DNA of 64,000 bases from Calonectria ilicicola (GCA_020809705.1 CP085827.1:3224001-3288000); one strand, 5' to 3'. Numbered from the stretch's first letter, positions 35,377 through 46,999 are shown. The notes: a model not told the origin generated them from the sequence alone. Numbers and translations are program-made.

Positions 35377-38300
35377 CTAAAGATACAAACTCTGGGCAGC
35401 AACAATATCTCTGCGAATCTTTTGCAGACTCTCGTCAAACTTCTTGGTCAGGTCGTCATTGCCCATGACCTTGGCGGCTTGCGCCATCTGTCGCAGCAGT
35501 TCCTCCAGTCGGCGGAAGAGACGAATCAATGAGCCTTCGTATGTATTGGTCATTTTACTAGTAGAAAATTAGCACATGTGTTGAGAACATGTATGCGTCA
35601 GGTAGACCAGTCAAACTTACCAAATCTCAGCAAAGGGACGTCCCTGGGCCCATGCGTAAACAGTCTCCATCAGCTGCCACTTGAGCTTCTGCACATATTC
35701 TTCCTCGTTCATTTCAAGCTTAGCCTCCTGACTGACCTTGGCAATGATTCTCGCCTTGGCCTGGATCTCGCGGAATGGCTTTTGCAGGTCCTCCTTGAGC
35801 GCCTGTGTTTCAACCTTTTCATCGAAGATGAAGCAGCTCAGGACGGCAGCACAGGTTTCGGGAGTGAGCTCGTTAAAGAAACGGTCAAAGAGCAGTTCGG
35901 AGAGGAGCAGCTCGTGGCCTTCGGTCGAGGAAATTTCGCAAGCGACACGGGCCTTGAGCTGGACAACCTCGGCGTCATTAATGAATCCAAGTCGGCGCAG
36001 GACACGCTTGCGGGACTTGAGCTCGTCCATCTGAGCAATGCTGTGAGCCTTGGCGATGGACTTCTTCTTCTCCTTGACCTTCTCCGCAAGCTGCACCTTG
36101 GCGTGGTACTGGTCCCAGAGTGAAGGCAGTAGGGGAGATAGATGCAGTGGGTTAGCAAGTAGCCTCGACTCGAGAAGTTCAATCTTGCGGAGCAGCTTCT
36201 TGAAAGAATCGTCGGTAATCTCCATATTCTCCAAGGGATCCAAGACGGGCATGCCATCGGGGAATCGTCGCTTCACCTCAGTCAGGGATTTCCTAAGCTG
36301 GTCCTTGTCCTTGTCGGACTTGAGGCCCTCCTTAGGTAGGAACAAACGGATCTGGCTGATGGCCTTGATACAAGTAAGCAGACAAGGGACCACAACATGC
36401 ATGACATCATCTTCGTCGGCAGAAGGCTTCACGCCAGTAGGCATCTCACCCGCAGGCTGGCCAGGAGAGAATTCGGCACTCGACTTTGAAATGGGTAGCA
36501 GGACATCGATGATGTACGACTCTTGAGGGATGTGCTCGGGCTCGCCCATCTTTGGTGCGCGACGCTGCTTGTGGTCAACAATGACACCCCAGCCAAAGTC
36601 GACGCCACCTCCCACGTTCTCAGGCGACTCCTTGGGGTTAAAGATTTGAACCAAACGGCCGGGCTGGAGGAACGAGAGACAGTAATTGGGGTGTTGGATA
36701 ACTGCGCGCATGTCTTTAGTGTAGGTATTGAGCTGTTGGCGAATCTGGTAGTAATCCTTGACGGTGGCCTCGTCGGTAATAGACATGGAATCCCGTTCTT
36801 GTTGAAGAGCCATCAGCTCCTTCTCAAGTGATGGGACGCTGGCGGCATTCTGGAACTGGTGGAAACAACGCTCAAGCATAAACTCGGGGGAAATAGCCTC
36901 AATTCGTAGCAAGTTCAGAATCATGTTGTATCCAAGATAAAAGGCAGAGTTGAGGCGGTCTTGGTGACCAGTGACAATTTCTTTTGCGGTTTCGGGCTCC
37001 AACTTGTCGTCAATCATCATGATAACGATACCTCGGGCATCCAGACCACGACGTCCGGCTCGTCCAGCCATCTGGATATACTCGGACGAAGTAAGCGGTC
37101 GCCTCTTGATACCATCCCACTTTGTGACTTGAGTGAAAACGACAGTCTTGGCAGGCATGTTGAGACCAATGGAGAAGGTTTCAGTTGCAAACAGGACCTT
37201 GATGAGAGACTCTTGGAACAGAATCTCGATGGTTTCCTTGAGAATGGGCAGAAGACCAGAGTGATGGACGCCAATACCCCTCTGCAGCAGAGGCAGAAGA
37301 TGCACAATCTGAGGCAGCTCACGGTCCTGTTCTGACAAGCTCTCAATAGCGCTGGTAAAGACCTTGTGCACCATGGCCTTTTCTGAATCATCGTTGAAGC
37401 TCAGACCAGAAATGTTCATGGCCATGTTTTCGCACTCTCGCTTGCTAAAGTTGAAAACAATGACGGGGTTAAACTTCTTCTTGATCGTCATTCGAATGAT
37501 CTTGTGAATGTCTGAACCGCTATCCGCACCGCCCTTGTTGGTCTTCTTGTTCTTGCCCTTTCCTTTCTGTTTGGCGTTAATGTCTGCAGGATCAGCACCC
37601 TTCTTGTCCTCGACCTCCTGCATCACAAGGTTGAAGTTTTGCTCGTTGAAGTTGCTCTTCTCATCCACCACCAATCGGGCTCCGGTACCACCGGCAGGGT
37701 AAAAATAGTTTTGGAGAGGTGTAGGTCGGAAATCGGTGTAGACGACGTGGCAAGCCTGGTGGTGAATCTTGGCGATCCATTCGGCAAACTGGAAAGCGTT
37801 GGGAATGGTGGCGGACAAGAAGACGTATCGCACCTTGTCGGGAAGCATGATGATGGTCTCCTCCCAGACGACACCTCGAGTCTTGTCGCGCATGTAGTGA
37901 ATCTCGTCAAAAATAACCCAAGCAACCTCTCGCATAATCTCAGAACCTCGGTACAGCATAGATCGCAAAATTTCTGTCGTCATGACGAGGCAGCTCGCAG
38001 TCGGGTTAATGGTGACATCACCAGTCATCAATCCAACATCACCGAAAATGGCCTCAAAATCCCGGTACTTTTGGTTACTGAGGGCCTTGATCGGACTGGT
38101 GTAAATGACCCGCTGGTTTCGCTTCAGGCATTGCGCAACGGCGTACTCGGCGACGACGGTCTTTCCGGCCGAGGTGTGCGCAGACACCAGGACACTTTCT
38201 TCGCGCTCGATGGAAGCAACCGACAAGCTCTGGAAGGGATCGAGCTTGAAGCTGTAGGTTCTCGCAGGCTCCTTGGGGGCTTTGTGCTCGGAAAGAGGGA

Positions 38301-38712
38301 CGTATTCGTAATCCAGGTCAGGCGGCAGAGCGACTTGATGCTGAATGTTATGCGACAAAACCAAAGAGGAATCCTGGGGCACAAAAGTAGCTGCGCCAGC
38401 CACTTCTCGCGACTCCGCCGTCTGAAAGGTATCCGTCATGACAGGGCCAACACCATCTTCCTTTTTCCTCCGCTTCTTGTCCTGCTGGCTGGGGGTGTCG
38501 GATTCCTCCTCTTCGGAAGCCTCGTCCTTGGAGGACTCGGTCTTGTTGTCCATGTCAACATCCTGGTCCTGCTTGGAACCATCGCCGTTGATGGCCTCGT
38601 CGGCTTTTCTCTTCTTCGTGGGGTCTCGATTGCGCGTCTGAGGAATGTGCTCGTCTTCGCTGGCGCTGGGGGCCTCGGCCTTGGCCTCGAAAACATCAAA
38701 CATTTCATCCAT
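35377..38712 (-). CDS. mtr4: Mtr4/Dob1 ATP-dependent RNA helicase of the nuclear exosome
   Basis: Two exons on the minus strand (35621-38712, 35377-35557) give 1090 aa, the usual size. Seen: an acidic, Lys-rich N-terminus opening MDEMFDVFEAKAEA; Walker A SAHTSAGKT; motif II DEIHYMRD; SATIPN; the motif VI block QMAGRAGRRGLDARG; then the arch and winged-helix region with YCLSFLQPGRLVQIF and the C-terminal DSH domain ending AAQSLYL. The last 60 residues come from the short second exon, whose splicing rebuilds the conserved FAEICKMT. Mtr4 unwinds RNA for the nuclear exosome in the TRAMP complex during rRNA, snoRNA and aberrant RNA processing. It converges with dsc3; the stops are 277 bp apart. 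Confidence 0.97.
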
Positions 38713-40921
38713 GCTGGCGGCTGTTGGTCCCGAACCCCGGGCCTAGGAAATGTTTTCGCGAGCGAGGAGCAAAGGGAGCAAGCTCTGAGTTTTTCTTCTT
38801 TGTGACTGAAAAGCAAAAAAAAGAACGAGTGTCTGGGAACTAGCTCACGGTTCCAAATCAGGCACACAGCGTCGGGTGCTCGGCCGCGCGGTGCGTTACA
38901 AAAAAGGGCACAAAGGAGAAAGATCTCGATCCCGATCGCAATTCCCAATGGGTGCGACACGGCATGAACCTGGCTGGCTAAAAAGTTGGATAGGCTAAGG
39001 AAGTGGGCTGGCGGCAGAAAAAAAATGACAGTGCAGGGAGCTGCGGGCGGTGAACCGGGACCTCGAGCCACTAATTTCATCTTACGATTGACTACCGACC
39101 AGAAACCCGTTTTATTAGTCATTCTGGGCCTGTCACGTGATACTTCGATACTTGAGTTCAAATCGCCAAGTCGAACGAGAATTAACCCATACATTTCATA
39201 AATTGTGAGCTGGTTCGTGTTTATCTTAAAGGAAAATGCAATTTTTGGTTTAAACACATCTCCATGCCCTAGAATGGCAACGGCTTCTACAGTGAATCCC
39301 CACAAATCCCAATGAAAGCTCAAGATCTACAAACAGACGACAGGAGTTGTAGAATCCGATTTCTCACCCCCTTGCCTAAAAAAAAAAAAAAAAAAAAAGA
39401 AAAAAGTCATAGATTTGCGTGACTTGATGGGATATTTTATCGTAATGAACGTTTAGTGGGTCTGCTACTGAAATGCAGCGTCTACTACCTGGGACGGAAA
39501 GTTTTTACGATGAGACGGCGCATCAACACCATAGAGGCGGCAGTTCTAAATAGACGCGGAATTCGGCAATCAGCAAGCTAGTTTCACTCATAAGATGGTT
39601 CTATATCGTTATATTGGCTTTCAATAGTATTATTAACACTAGTATGGTAGCACTGATAACTACGCTTCAACCCTGGGGAGCTCGACAGGATTAACTTGCC
39701 CCTGATTGATGATGGAGAGTCTGTGAACACGAATTGTCACTCCTCCTCGAAATATTAAATCAAAAGTTTAGCTTTGGTGTGAGATCATTGAATTCCTCTC
39801 GTATGAAAATGCTCCTGAACGCTGTCTGTCAAAGCCCCGTCCCGTAATGCCTGCCCGTCCACTGAATACCACTTCTCTGCACTATTCTTCTTCTTCTTCT
39901 TCTTCTTCTGGGTATTTTGCTGAAAAGGCGTGCCAGCAAGGGGGTAGATTTGTCTCTTTCTTTTCCTCAACACCCATTAATGCCTCGATCAATTGCAAAG
40001 CGTCGGGTCCATCCAGATGCGACTGTGTCGAGTTGGTGCCTTTTTTGCACGCTCGTTCAAAGGCCCGATAAACTCCGTCTGTCGCAGAGAAGTCGGTGCC
40101 GTAGGGAGTCTTCTTCTTGGAGGTCTTCAAGGTGAGGGCCATCTAGTCCAAATTAGAATTGTCTTGTATAATTCTCAATCCAAATGTACCTTTATTTAAT
40201 TGAATGAGGGAGAGAGAGAAAGAAAGAAAAGACGGTCTGGCGACAAGTACTGGAAAGTTGACTGAAAGCAGTAGAAAGTACAATGCCAAACTCCTAGTGA
40301 TCTCTAGACCTGAATGCTGAAAAAGAAGCCCTACAAGTGTATGTTGGTGCGATGAGATTAAAAAAAGAAGAGGCCATTTATATACACCAGAATATTCGTT
40401 TAGAAATAGCTTGAAGATATTGCATTCACCAGTTGCTGTGTTGTGTAGCTGCGATCCTCAACACGCTAGTGAAGTGGTGAAGTTGAAGTTTGACGCAGAT
40501 GTGATGGCGAAGAGAAGTGGTTCTAAATAATCACTAGTACTTTGTTTGTGCTCTGCTAAGAGTTTCAGGCAGAGGTGACCTTGCAATTCCCACATTTAAT
40601 CTCGAGAAAAACTAGTCCTATTATGCTATGAATAATTATGACAGCATTGAACGACGGAAGCCGATGTGTGGCTTGATGCGATCATGGTGGCCCAGCGAGA
40701 CAAGAGCGTATTGCGATACAGCCCATGATCATAAATAAATCCGGTTATGCGCCTGCTTCCTGCACTATCTGAAAATCCGAGGTGCTCTTTAGCTTCTAGT
40801 TCTACAACACAATCCTCAAAAGATTGTACTCCCTCTACTTTTTCCTGCCATTTTTCAGCCAATAAGGGAAAAATAAATAAATAATAAATAAGTAATTTAG
40901 GTCCATTATTTTATTATTTAG
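38713..40921. other. Long intergenic region upstream of mtr4
   Basis: 2.2 kb. It holds an A-rich run at 39379-39407, a (CTT)n microsatellite at about 39886-39909 and the left arm of an AT-rich inverted repeat at 40870-40895. An 86-codon minus-strand frame at 39882-40142 ends in the microsatellite as poly-Glu; I leave it uncalled. Confidence 0.5.
39886..39909. repeat. (CTT)n microsatellite
   Basis: About eight CTT units in a row on the plus strand, GAA on the minus strand. Confidence 0.85.
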
Positions 40922-40933
40922 TTATTTATTTAT
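40870..40933. repeat. AT-rich imperfect inverted repeat at the 3' end of a decayed gene
   Basis: The left arm (40870-40895, AAATAAATAAATAATAAATA...) is largely complementary to the right arm (40905-40933). The right arm overlaps the last codons of the gene remnant at 40922-41843. A similar repeat follows the other gene remnant at 52191-52271. Confidence 0.5.
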
Positions 40934-41843
40934 GAGTAAAAACGGCTTCGGCAAGTATACAAATGAGGCGGCTTCTGAGGCGTTTGTAAAAATCGGTTTC
41001 ATCCTGGCTATTTGGGATTCGCAGCAAGGATACCCAGACGGGATTTCTTGGAACATTATCGAGAAGCAGGCGGTGAAAAAATGACCTAGGATTTTAAGTC
41101 AGCATAGATTAAGAAGATCATATTGGTTGAGCATACTTGTTGTTGTGTTCAAGGTAGGACTGTGACTCTCGATCTTTGCGCCGCTTTGGAGGTACTTGTA
41201 CTCCTGTTCCTGACTCGACATGAAGATAATTGTGGTGGTCATGACTCTCAGGGATAAGCATACACCCGTATACACCAAAATCTTCGCTTTCACTCCATGG
41301 AATGAACTTGAAAACCTCAGGTTTGGGAGGCGAAGCTTGCAAAATGACCGTTTTTAAAGTTGGAGCGGTGTACTGTAGAATTTCTGCTGCCCATGATGTC
41401 GCATCAAATAAATTAACAAGTTCTTTAAATTGAAAACCCCATTTAACATCAGGAGGAGGCAATTGGAGAAGGGAGCGAATTTGTCGAACAACGATATCGA
41501 CCAAAGGAGCTGATTCGCAATGCAATGGTGGGTTTGGTGTGATGGCTTCGACTAAATCTGCCAAATTATAAGAGGTGGGTTCATCGGTTATCGCATTGGT
41601 TGTCTCATTGGTATCCTACTCCAAAGGAATATCCATCGGTGGCAGGTCAGACTGGCCTATTGAATCGTCTTGGGTGCATTCTTCGAGTGGTGTTTCTGGA
41701 TCTGTAGTCGAAAGAATCGCAGACACAGGGCATTTGTCTGAGATTGGCCATGGAGGAGGAGGAGCGGAGTCGTCAATCGCTTTCTGAGGACTGCACCCCA
41801 AAGGGTAGGACGCCAAGGGCATGTCTGCACCGAAAAGCGACAT
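40922..41843 (-). pseudogene. Unrecognised gene with an in-frame TAG
   Basis: I do not recognise the family. On the minus strand one reading frame runs from the ATG at 41843 (MSLFGADMPLASYPLG) to a splice donor at 41136, and on through an exon at 40922-41085 ending PFLLINK. It is interrupted only by one TAG at 41616-41618; the codons on both sides stay open (PPMDIPLE, stop, DTNETTNAITDEPTSYNLADL). The N-terminal half is acidic and Pro-rich; the C-terminal half looks folded (QIRSLLQLPPPDVKWGFQFKEL, then EVFKFIPWSESEDFGVYGCML). The stop could arise from CAG by one C-to-T change. The intron at 41086-41136 is intact, so loss is recent or the allele is strain-specific. An upstream exon is possible. 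Confidence 0.55.
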
Positions 41844-43313
41844 CTCCAAGTCAATTGGATTCGGAATTGGGCTGCCCAAATGTAAAAGTCGCCATCTCCG
41901 AGTTCAATGGCAGTCTTTTTGGATTGGTGCCCTGAGGCATCAAGGTAATGCATCATTTTGAGTGAAAGGAAGGAGCACACGCTCCCGTAATGTGTGCTTT
42001 GCCTGGTAGAAACCAAAAAAAGGAGGGCAGAAAGAGAAACAAGCAACATTGACATGCAGAAGTATAAATGCTAATGAGCTCGGATTAGGGGGGGCTGAAT
42101 GGTTTGTGGAGGAAAAGTGTGTTGAGACATACAGTGATTCACGTAGTCTTTGCCTTTCTATTACATCTCCATTATGCAGAGATCTTATAGAACAGCATGG
42201 TGATTAGGCAAAAACGCCACCAGTTTGTCGCCCACACACAAGTCGCAAGGTTCCAGTGACCTTTTGCAATGAACCAAAGCACGCTTGGCTCGACAAAATT
42301 GTTCTGCCTCATTAGCAATACAGCATAAGATCACCCGAATGATATTTCCAGATGCGCAAGATGACTATTCGATTGAATATATTGTTGCCCTTTACCTGTG
42401 TTCCTATTGTAGAAAAACGGTTATCACTTTTGTCTGCATATCTTCTCTAAGTGATCTTACTCCCTCCCAACCACGCATTCCGAGGAACAATCTCATTTTA
42501 TCCTCCAGGAAGAATTCCATCCTAAATTTTAATACCCTCCCGAGTGTAAACCGAAAAACTCGTCTGAGTATCTCCATGCGCCCATGCAAATCTTATGCCC
42601 ATGTAACAGGAAACCTGGAAAGCTTCGCTCATTGTTTAAATAAAAAGAAAAAAAGAGACTAAACGAGAAAAAGCACATCCGTCATGATGCGATCCAAAAT
42701 TTTCTGAAGTAGATCAAATGACGCTTCGTCCAATGTTCGCCAGGCACCGCACCAACTGCTAGCATCGGGCATTCATTCCCCTGTAGTTGTAATATCGCAC
42801 GTTCCAGTGTCTTTTGCCTGTGGTGCGATAGGAAGTCAACATTTCTCTCAAGTGGGAGTCGAGCCCTCTCCAAAATCATGCTTCGCAACATTAGAAACCC
42901 GAAGTTCGGGATCAATTAAATCGTCAGATCCACAAATCCGATGTATTAATGTTCAGTAAAATCCTCCTCTTTTCAAGAAACCACCCGGGAAGGTATTCAT
43001 GCGGCGTATCACAAAAGGTACAAGGTACTTGGGCAAAAAAAAAAGGTACGTACCGCTCCATCCCAAGCGGTTCCTGCCGGTGGTACGATTACACGAGCCA
43101 TTCAGGATTGCCAGAATTTACTTAGTCATGCCCCTCCACGTGACCTCCAAAATCATGCCATCCTGTGAGAGGTCATTTACGCCGTTCACCTCTGCAAGCT
43201 CTACCATCGCAACACCAATCGCCACTCCACCGTGCCCAAGGTGCGTTCACGACACCCTCAAGGCGCCATTGCGGCCTGCCTCTAGTCGTCCGGAGCTAAT
43301 TGACCCCTTCCAG
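41844..43313. other. Intergenic, no supported gene
   Basis: 1.47 kb between the gene remnant and cox8. Open frames are short with no credible start. The AT content drops towards the cox8 promoter. Confidence 0.5.
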
Positions 43314-43602
43314 ATGCTCTCCCGCGCTGTCGCCCGCACCACTCCTTCGCTGGTTGCCCGCCGAGGCTTCCACGCCACCCGCGCCCGCATGTCGTCGCCC
43401 TACCACTACCCCGAGGGCCCCTACAGCAACCTGCCCTTCAACCCCCGCAAGAAGTCCTTCGTCGTCACCTACTGGTCCTTCATGGCCGTCGGCTTCTTCG
43501 CCCCCTTCGGCATCTCTGGTGCGTGGTTTCTCGCCAACCGATTACACTCCGAGGCAAATACTAACAGGCGATGCAGTCTGGCAGACCCTCAAGCCCCAGT
43601 AA
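43314..43602 (+). CDS. cox8: Cytochrome c oxidase subunit VIII (COX7C-type)
   Basis: Two exons (43314-43518, 43568-43602) give 79 aa. Seen: a mitochondrial targeting sequence (MLSRAVARTTPSLVARRGFHATRA), then the conserved YHYPEGPYSNLPFNPRKKSF and one transmembrane helix VVTYWSFMAVGFFAPFGIS, ending in VWQTLKPQ, as in fungal Cox8 and animal COX7C. It is a small nuclear-encoded subunit of complex IV in the mitochondrial inner membrane. The 49-nt intron splits a glycine codon near the C-terminus. It is the first of three neighbouring genes for mitochondrial proteins. Confidence 0.95.
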
Positions 43603-43942
43603 ATTCGCGGCTAGCGAGTCGGCGTGGTGCTTACCCATTGGCAGAATTGGGAGCTCGGGCGGTGGAATGTTGTGTATATAACCGAAATAGACATCACTCG
43701 GTCGCCTTCGATCCTTGCGTTAATCTCATATGTTTCTACAACCACGCGATTCCCAATGTGACAGCTTCCCCACGGTTAGACTTCAAACTTCGACAATCGG
43801 CCCATAATCAGCAATCATGTCCCAATTGGGCGAGGTCAGTTAGATTTGTAGTGGCATCAGGCCTCAATCCGGCCCTGGGTATAATTCTCTCTCTCTCTAT
43901 GGCAGTATTGTACAGTTGATACAGAATTTTTTGTATTATACA
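43603..43942. other. Convergent 3' intergenic region
   Basis: 340 bp between the cox8 stop and the PPR gene stop. A short CT repeat is at about 43888-43898. Nothing else seen. Confidence 0.5.
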
Positions 43943-45802
43943 TCATATTCGCGTTCCATCTTTTCTAAATCTCCGGTGCGCCGGGCCATCCCAATCGCCC
44001 GTTGCTGACATCATGTCTTTGCCATCAATAATCTTCTTCAGCACGTCATACATAAAGTCTTGTCGGTCGGGCGGAATATCCCAGCGCTCAGCAAGCTCAT
44101 CAAAGGCCCGCAGAACAGATTCGTTGGACGAGCACTTCTTGACTGCTCGCAAGGCCCAGATGACCAGCCATCGGTCAATGACAAAGCCCTCGGCGCCTTC
44201 ATCTCTGGCTTGGTACAAGGCCATCAAAACTCGCTCAAGTCGCTGCTCGCTCCACTCTGAGCTCACATAGCCACCGTGCAGGTAGAACCCCTTGAGCAGG
44301 AACAAGAATATGGCGGGGTGGATCGCAATCTTGAGATACTTCATCTCATCCAAATACTGGGCCACCTTGGACAAATCGCCCAGCCGAAGAGCGTAGTGCT
44401 CAACAAAGAGCTTGTACGTGGTGAGGTCTGGGGTTAGCCGAACCTGCTTCTGCAGCGACTTGCGCAGTTCCGGGTGCTCCTTGACAACCTTGGAAAACAT
44501 CATCAGGACCTTGGAGACAACCCGACTCATCATGTAGTTGCGCTCGGGGATGTGGGCCGCCATTTCGTGACCTGTCTTCATCCGCTCATACGTCACTTCC
44601 GCTGCTGTCTCTTCGCCACACCTGAGAAACCCAGAAATGACACAATTCAGAGTGACGGTATCAACCATCTCGCCGGCCTCTACCATCTCCTTGTACGCTG
44701 CCCGGATTCCTCCAGAGTCGTGTTTCAATCCAAAAAAGTGTATCAGGCTGACGTGATGGTAGCGGTTGTAGGGAATACCTCGGTGTTCCATCTCTTTGTA
44801 AAGCATTTCAGCAAGGGTAAAGTTTCCAACCTTGGAAGCAATGTCGAACAGCACATTAAAAGTGACATCGTTGGCCGTGATGTGGAGTTGTCGCTCCATA
44901 TCTCTCCACACTCGCAGCCCTGATTCCATGTCCATGGTTGTCGGTCTTGCGGTATACTTTGTGGCAAAAACCAGAGCTAGATTCCAGTGCAGCCGACGCA
45001 ATGTAAATCCTGCGCTCTTGACATCTGCCAGCAAAGCAAAGTATCGCAGCATCGATTGCGTGTCTCTTTTCTTGATCGTCCCCATAGCCGTCAGCAACCT
45101 ATCTCGCCACTGCCATCTGAGATATAGCATACGAGGCTCGGGGAGCTGCATGTAGAGATCGTATATGGGTTCAAGCTTCGTTTGGGTCGGGTGTCTGAGC
45201 CGGTAGGAAACGGCCCTGCACAACTTGTGGATCATTTTTTTTGTGTCGTCGCTGACTTTAAATGTATCGTTTTGGGGTGGATATTGAACGTCCTGTTTTT
45301 TATCTGAGACTCGTAGTTTTAGCCCATCCGGTTGGGCATAGCCTCTGCGGTACGGATCCTGGTAAAAGTTGAGGTGGTCCTCAACGGTAGAGTTGTCTTC
45401 CGGCTTAACAAACGACATGAGATGCTTCGGGTCCCGGCTATTGGTGGGCTCGTTAGGAATTGGGTGTTGGGTAGACGTTTTCGTCGCAGTGGCAACGGTG
45501 TTGTAAGGTCTGGAAGCATGTCGAGGTCGTTGCAAAGGAACGGATGGCCGACGGAGGGTTGTAGTCGGGACAGTGGTGGTCGAGACAATGGCCGGGACAA
45601 AGGTCGAGAGCAGCCACAATGAGCTCCTATCGCAGGATCCATCGTCGGGTTTCCTCCGGCCCCTTCGCTGGGGCTGACTGTGAATTGCGGCATCGCTGGC
45701 TGTGCAGAGCCTGCTCCTCGCAGTGGCAACGCCAAAGCTGGTCGCGGGTCGACTCGAGAGCACCGCACAGACGGAGCGGTCCACTCGACTGGAGATTTTC
45801 AT
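43943..45802 (-). CDS. Mitochondrial pentatricopeptide repeat (PPR) protein
   Basis: A single exon of 619 aa. Seen: a basic, Ser/Arg-rich N-terminus free of long acidic stretches (MKISSRVDRSVCAVLSSRPATS), fitting mitochondrial import; then helical repeats of about 35 residues, for example ITANDVTFNVLFDIASKVG, FTLAEMLYKEMEHRGIPYN and VTLNCVISGFLRCGEETAAEVTYERM. Fungal PPR proteins bind mitochondrial transcripts and control their stability, processing or translation; the target here is unknown. The ATG at 45802 is used; a more upstream in-frame start would need a non-ATG codon. A five-codon upstream frame (45799-45816) ends across this ATG. It is divergent from the mitoribosomal gene at 46188. 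Confidence 0.85.
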   Translation of the reverse strand: MKISSRVDRSVCAVLSSRPATSFGVATARSRLCTASDAAIHSQPQRRGRRKPDDGSCDRSSLWLLSTFVPAIVSTTTVPTTTLRRPSVPLQRPRHASRPYNTVATATKTSTQHPIPNEPTNSRDPKHLMSFVKPEDNSTVEDHLNFYQDPYRRGYAQPDGLKLRVSDKKQDVQYPPQNDTFKVSDDTKKMIHKLCRAVSYRLRHPTQTKLEPIYDLYMQLPEPRMLYLRWQWRDRLLTAMGTIKKRDTQSMLRYFALLADVKSAGFTLRRLHWNLALVFATKYTARPTTMDMESGLRVWRDMERQLHITANDVTFNVLFDIASKVGNFTLAEMLYKEMEHRGIPYNRYHHVSLIHFFGLKHDSGGIRAAYKEMVEAGEMVDTVTLNCVISGFLRCGEETAAEVTYERMKTGHEMAAHIPERNYMMSRVVSKVLMMFSKVVKEHPELRKSLQKQVRLTPDLTTYKLFVEHYALRLGDLSKVAQYLDEMKYLKIAIHPAIFLFLLKGFYLHGGYVSSEWSEQRLERVLMALYQARDEGAEGFVIDRWLVIWALRAVKKCSSNESVLRAFDELAERWDIPPDRQDFMYDVLKKIIDGKDMMSATGDWDGPAHRRFRKDGTRI

Positions 45803-45816
45803 GAGCTCGTCCTCAT
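45799..45816 (-). promoter_or_regulatory. Five-codon upstream ORF overlapping the PPR start
   Basis: ATG AGG ACG AGC TCA TGA on the minus strand; its stop shares bases with the PPR ATG as ATGA. This layout allows termination and reinitiation to set translation of the PPR protein. Confidence 0.5.
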
Positions 45817-46187
45817 GATGCAGTGCCCAATGGCAGCTCTGTAACAGCAGCAGCAACCAGGACGCGGGCGGACAGGTCGGAGAAGCAGCTGGCTCTGCGG
45901 GAGTTGATGTTCAATCAAGGCTGGTGGGGACCTTTTTTCCAGACGGTTTTTTGCCAACCTATTCATTCGCCGGGGCGCCGCACTGGCGCCAAGCTCCGGC
46001 ATCCCGCAGCCCACCCCCGGCCGGCCTTACGATTCGCCGACATGCCAAAATTTCCGCTGCGACACACCATCGTTAGCTGGTTGCGCGACAACCCTCATAT
46101 TATCGCCAATTGACCGACCAGTACGCCGCCTGCACACCTCCCCCGTGCACGTCTTGTCTGGCTAACCAACCTCAAGGAAAATTGGCC
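45817..46187. promoter_or_regulatory. Shared divergent promoter of two mitochondrial genes
   Basis: About 370 bp between the PPR gene and the mS23 gene. Both encode mitochondrial gene-expression proteins, so joint control is plausible. No specific site is recognised. Confidence 0.45.
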
Positions 46188-46999
46188 ATGGGTGGGCGAC
46201 AAATCAGACCTGCCAGGGTCTACCAGACCGTCACAGAGGAGCTCAACCACCGAATTCTCGCCAGCTCGCCCTCCAACCCGCCGCCATGGTACGACGTCAT
46301 GACCTCAGTCCCCCCCGCCGAGGCCCTCGTGCGGACGCTGTCCCCTCACCGCGGGGGCAGCCGCCTCGGAAAGAAGGGCAAGAACCTGTTCCGCCCCAAG
46401 GAGATTGTCTACATTGAGGACCGCCTCCGAAAGACGTTTTACAAAGACCACCCTTGGGAGCTCGCCCGACCCCGAGTTATTGTCGAATCGGACGGAAAGG
46501 ACTACCAGCGCTGCAATTGGAGCAAGGGCCTGCGACAGCCCGGCGTTCCATTGACGGGAGAAAGGCAAGTCATGCCACTCTTGCCCACCACCTCGGGTCG
46601 CCTTTCGGGAAAGCTAACCAGAGACACAGTGTCGTGCAGCGCCAATTGCACCTCATGCGAGAAAGCAAGATGCCCCAGAAGCAGGCCTACGACCAGGTTC
46701 GCAAGGAATTCTACCGCCACCGACAAGAGGAGGAAATTGAGAAGCGTGTGGCCGTCGAAGAGGCTAGCCACGTGGGGGCCTACTTTGGCAAAACCCGCAT
46801 CGACGTCGGCCACTACCTCGAGGACCGCGAGTTTGAGAACTGGAAGATCTGGGCAGGCAAGGAGACGGAGAAGCAGGAGGCGATGCGCAACTCGGAAATC
46901 GAGAGCTTCGGCCTGGAGGAGGAGGACGCAGAGGTGGAGCAGAATGCGGACCAAACCGCCGCCAAGGAAGAAGGCGAAACAACGACGACGAAGGCATGA
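46188..46999 (+). CDS. rsm25: Mitochondrial small ribosomal subunit protein mS23 (S25/Rsm25)
   Basis: Two exons (46188-46564, 46630-46999) give 248 aa. Seen: MGGRQIRPARVYQTVTEEL, PPPWYDVMTSVPP, KKGKNLFRPKEIVYIEDRLRKTFYKDHPWELARPRVI, then VRKEFYRHRQEEEIEKRVAVEEA and YFGKTRIDVGHYLEDREFENWK, and a Glu-rich tail, as in fungal 37S S25/mS23. It is a structural protein of the mitochondrial small ribosomal subunit. The only frame-keeping intron uses a GC donor (GCAAGT at 46565) with acceptor ACAG at 46629, a noncanonical GC-AG intron; no GT donor nearby works. It is convergent with alg14, 126 bp away. Confidence 0.93.
46565..46629 (+). other. GC-AG intron of the mS23 gene
   Basis: The donor is AAAG|GCAAGT and the acceptor ACACAG|T. 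Removal of these 65 nt restores one frame through GESVVQRQLHLM. GC-AG introns are a small minority of fungal introns. Confidence 0.75.

Noticed and set aside
38436..39323. Long minus-strand frame overlapping the 5' end of mtr4
   Set aside because: It runs in another frame across the mtr4 start and promoter with no protein-like pattern.
39882..40142. 86-codon minus-strand frame ending in poly-Glu
   Set aside because: It ends inside a (GAA)n microsatellite, has no recognisable domain and no intron or promoter evidence; conservation would be needed to call it.
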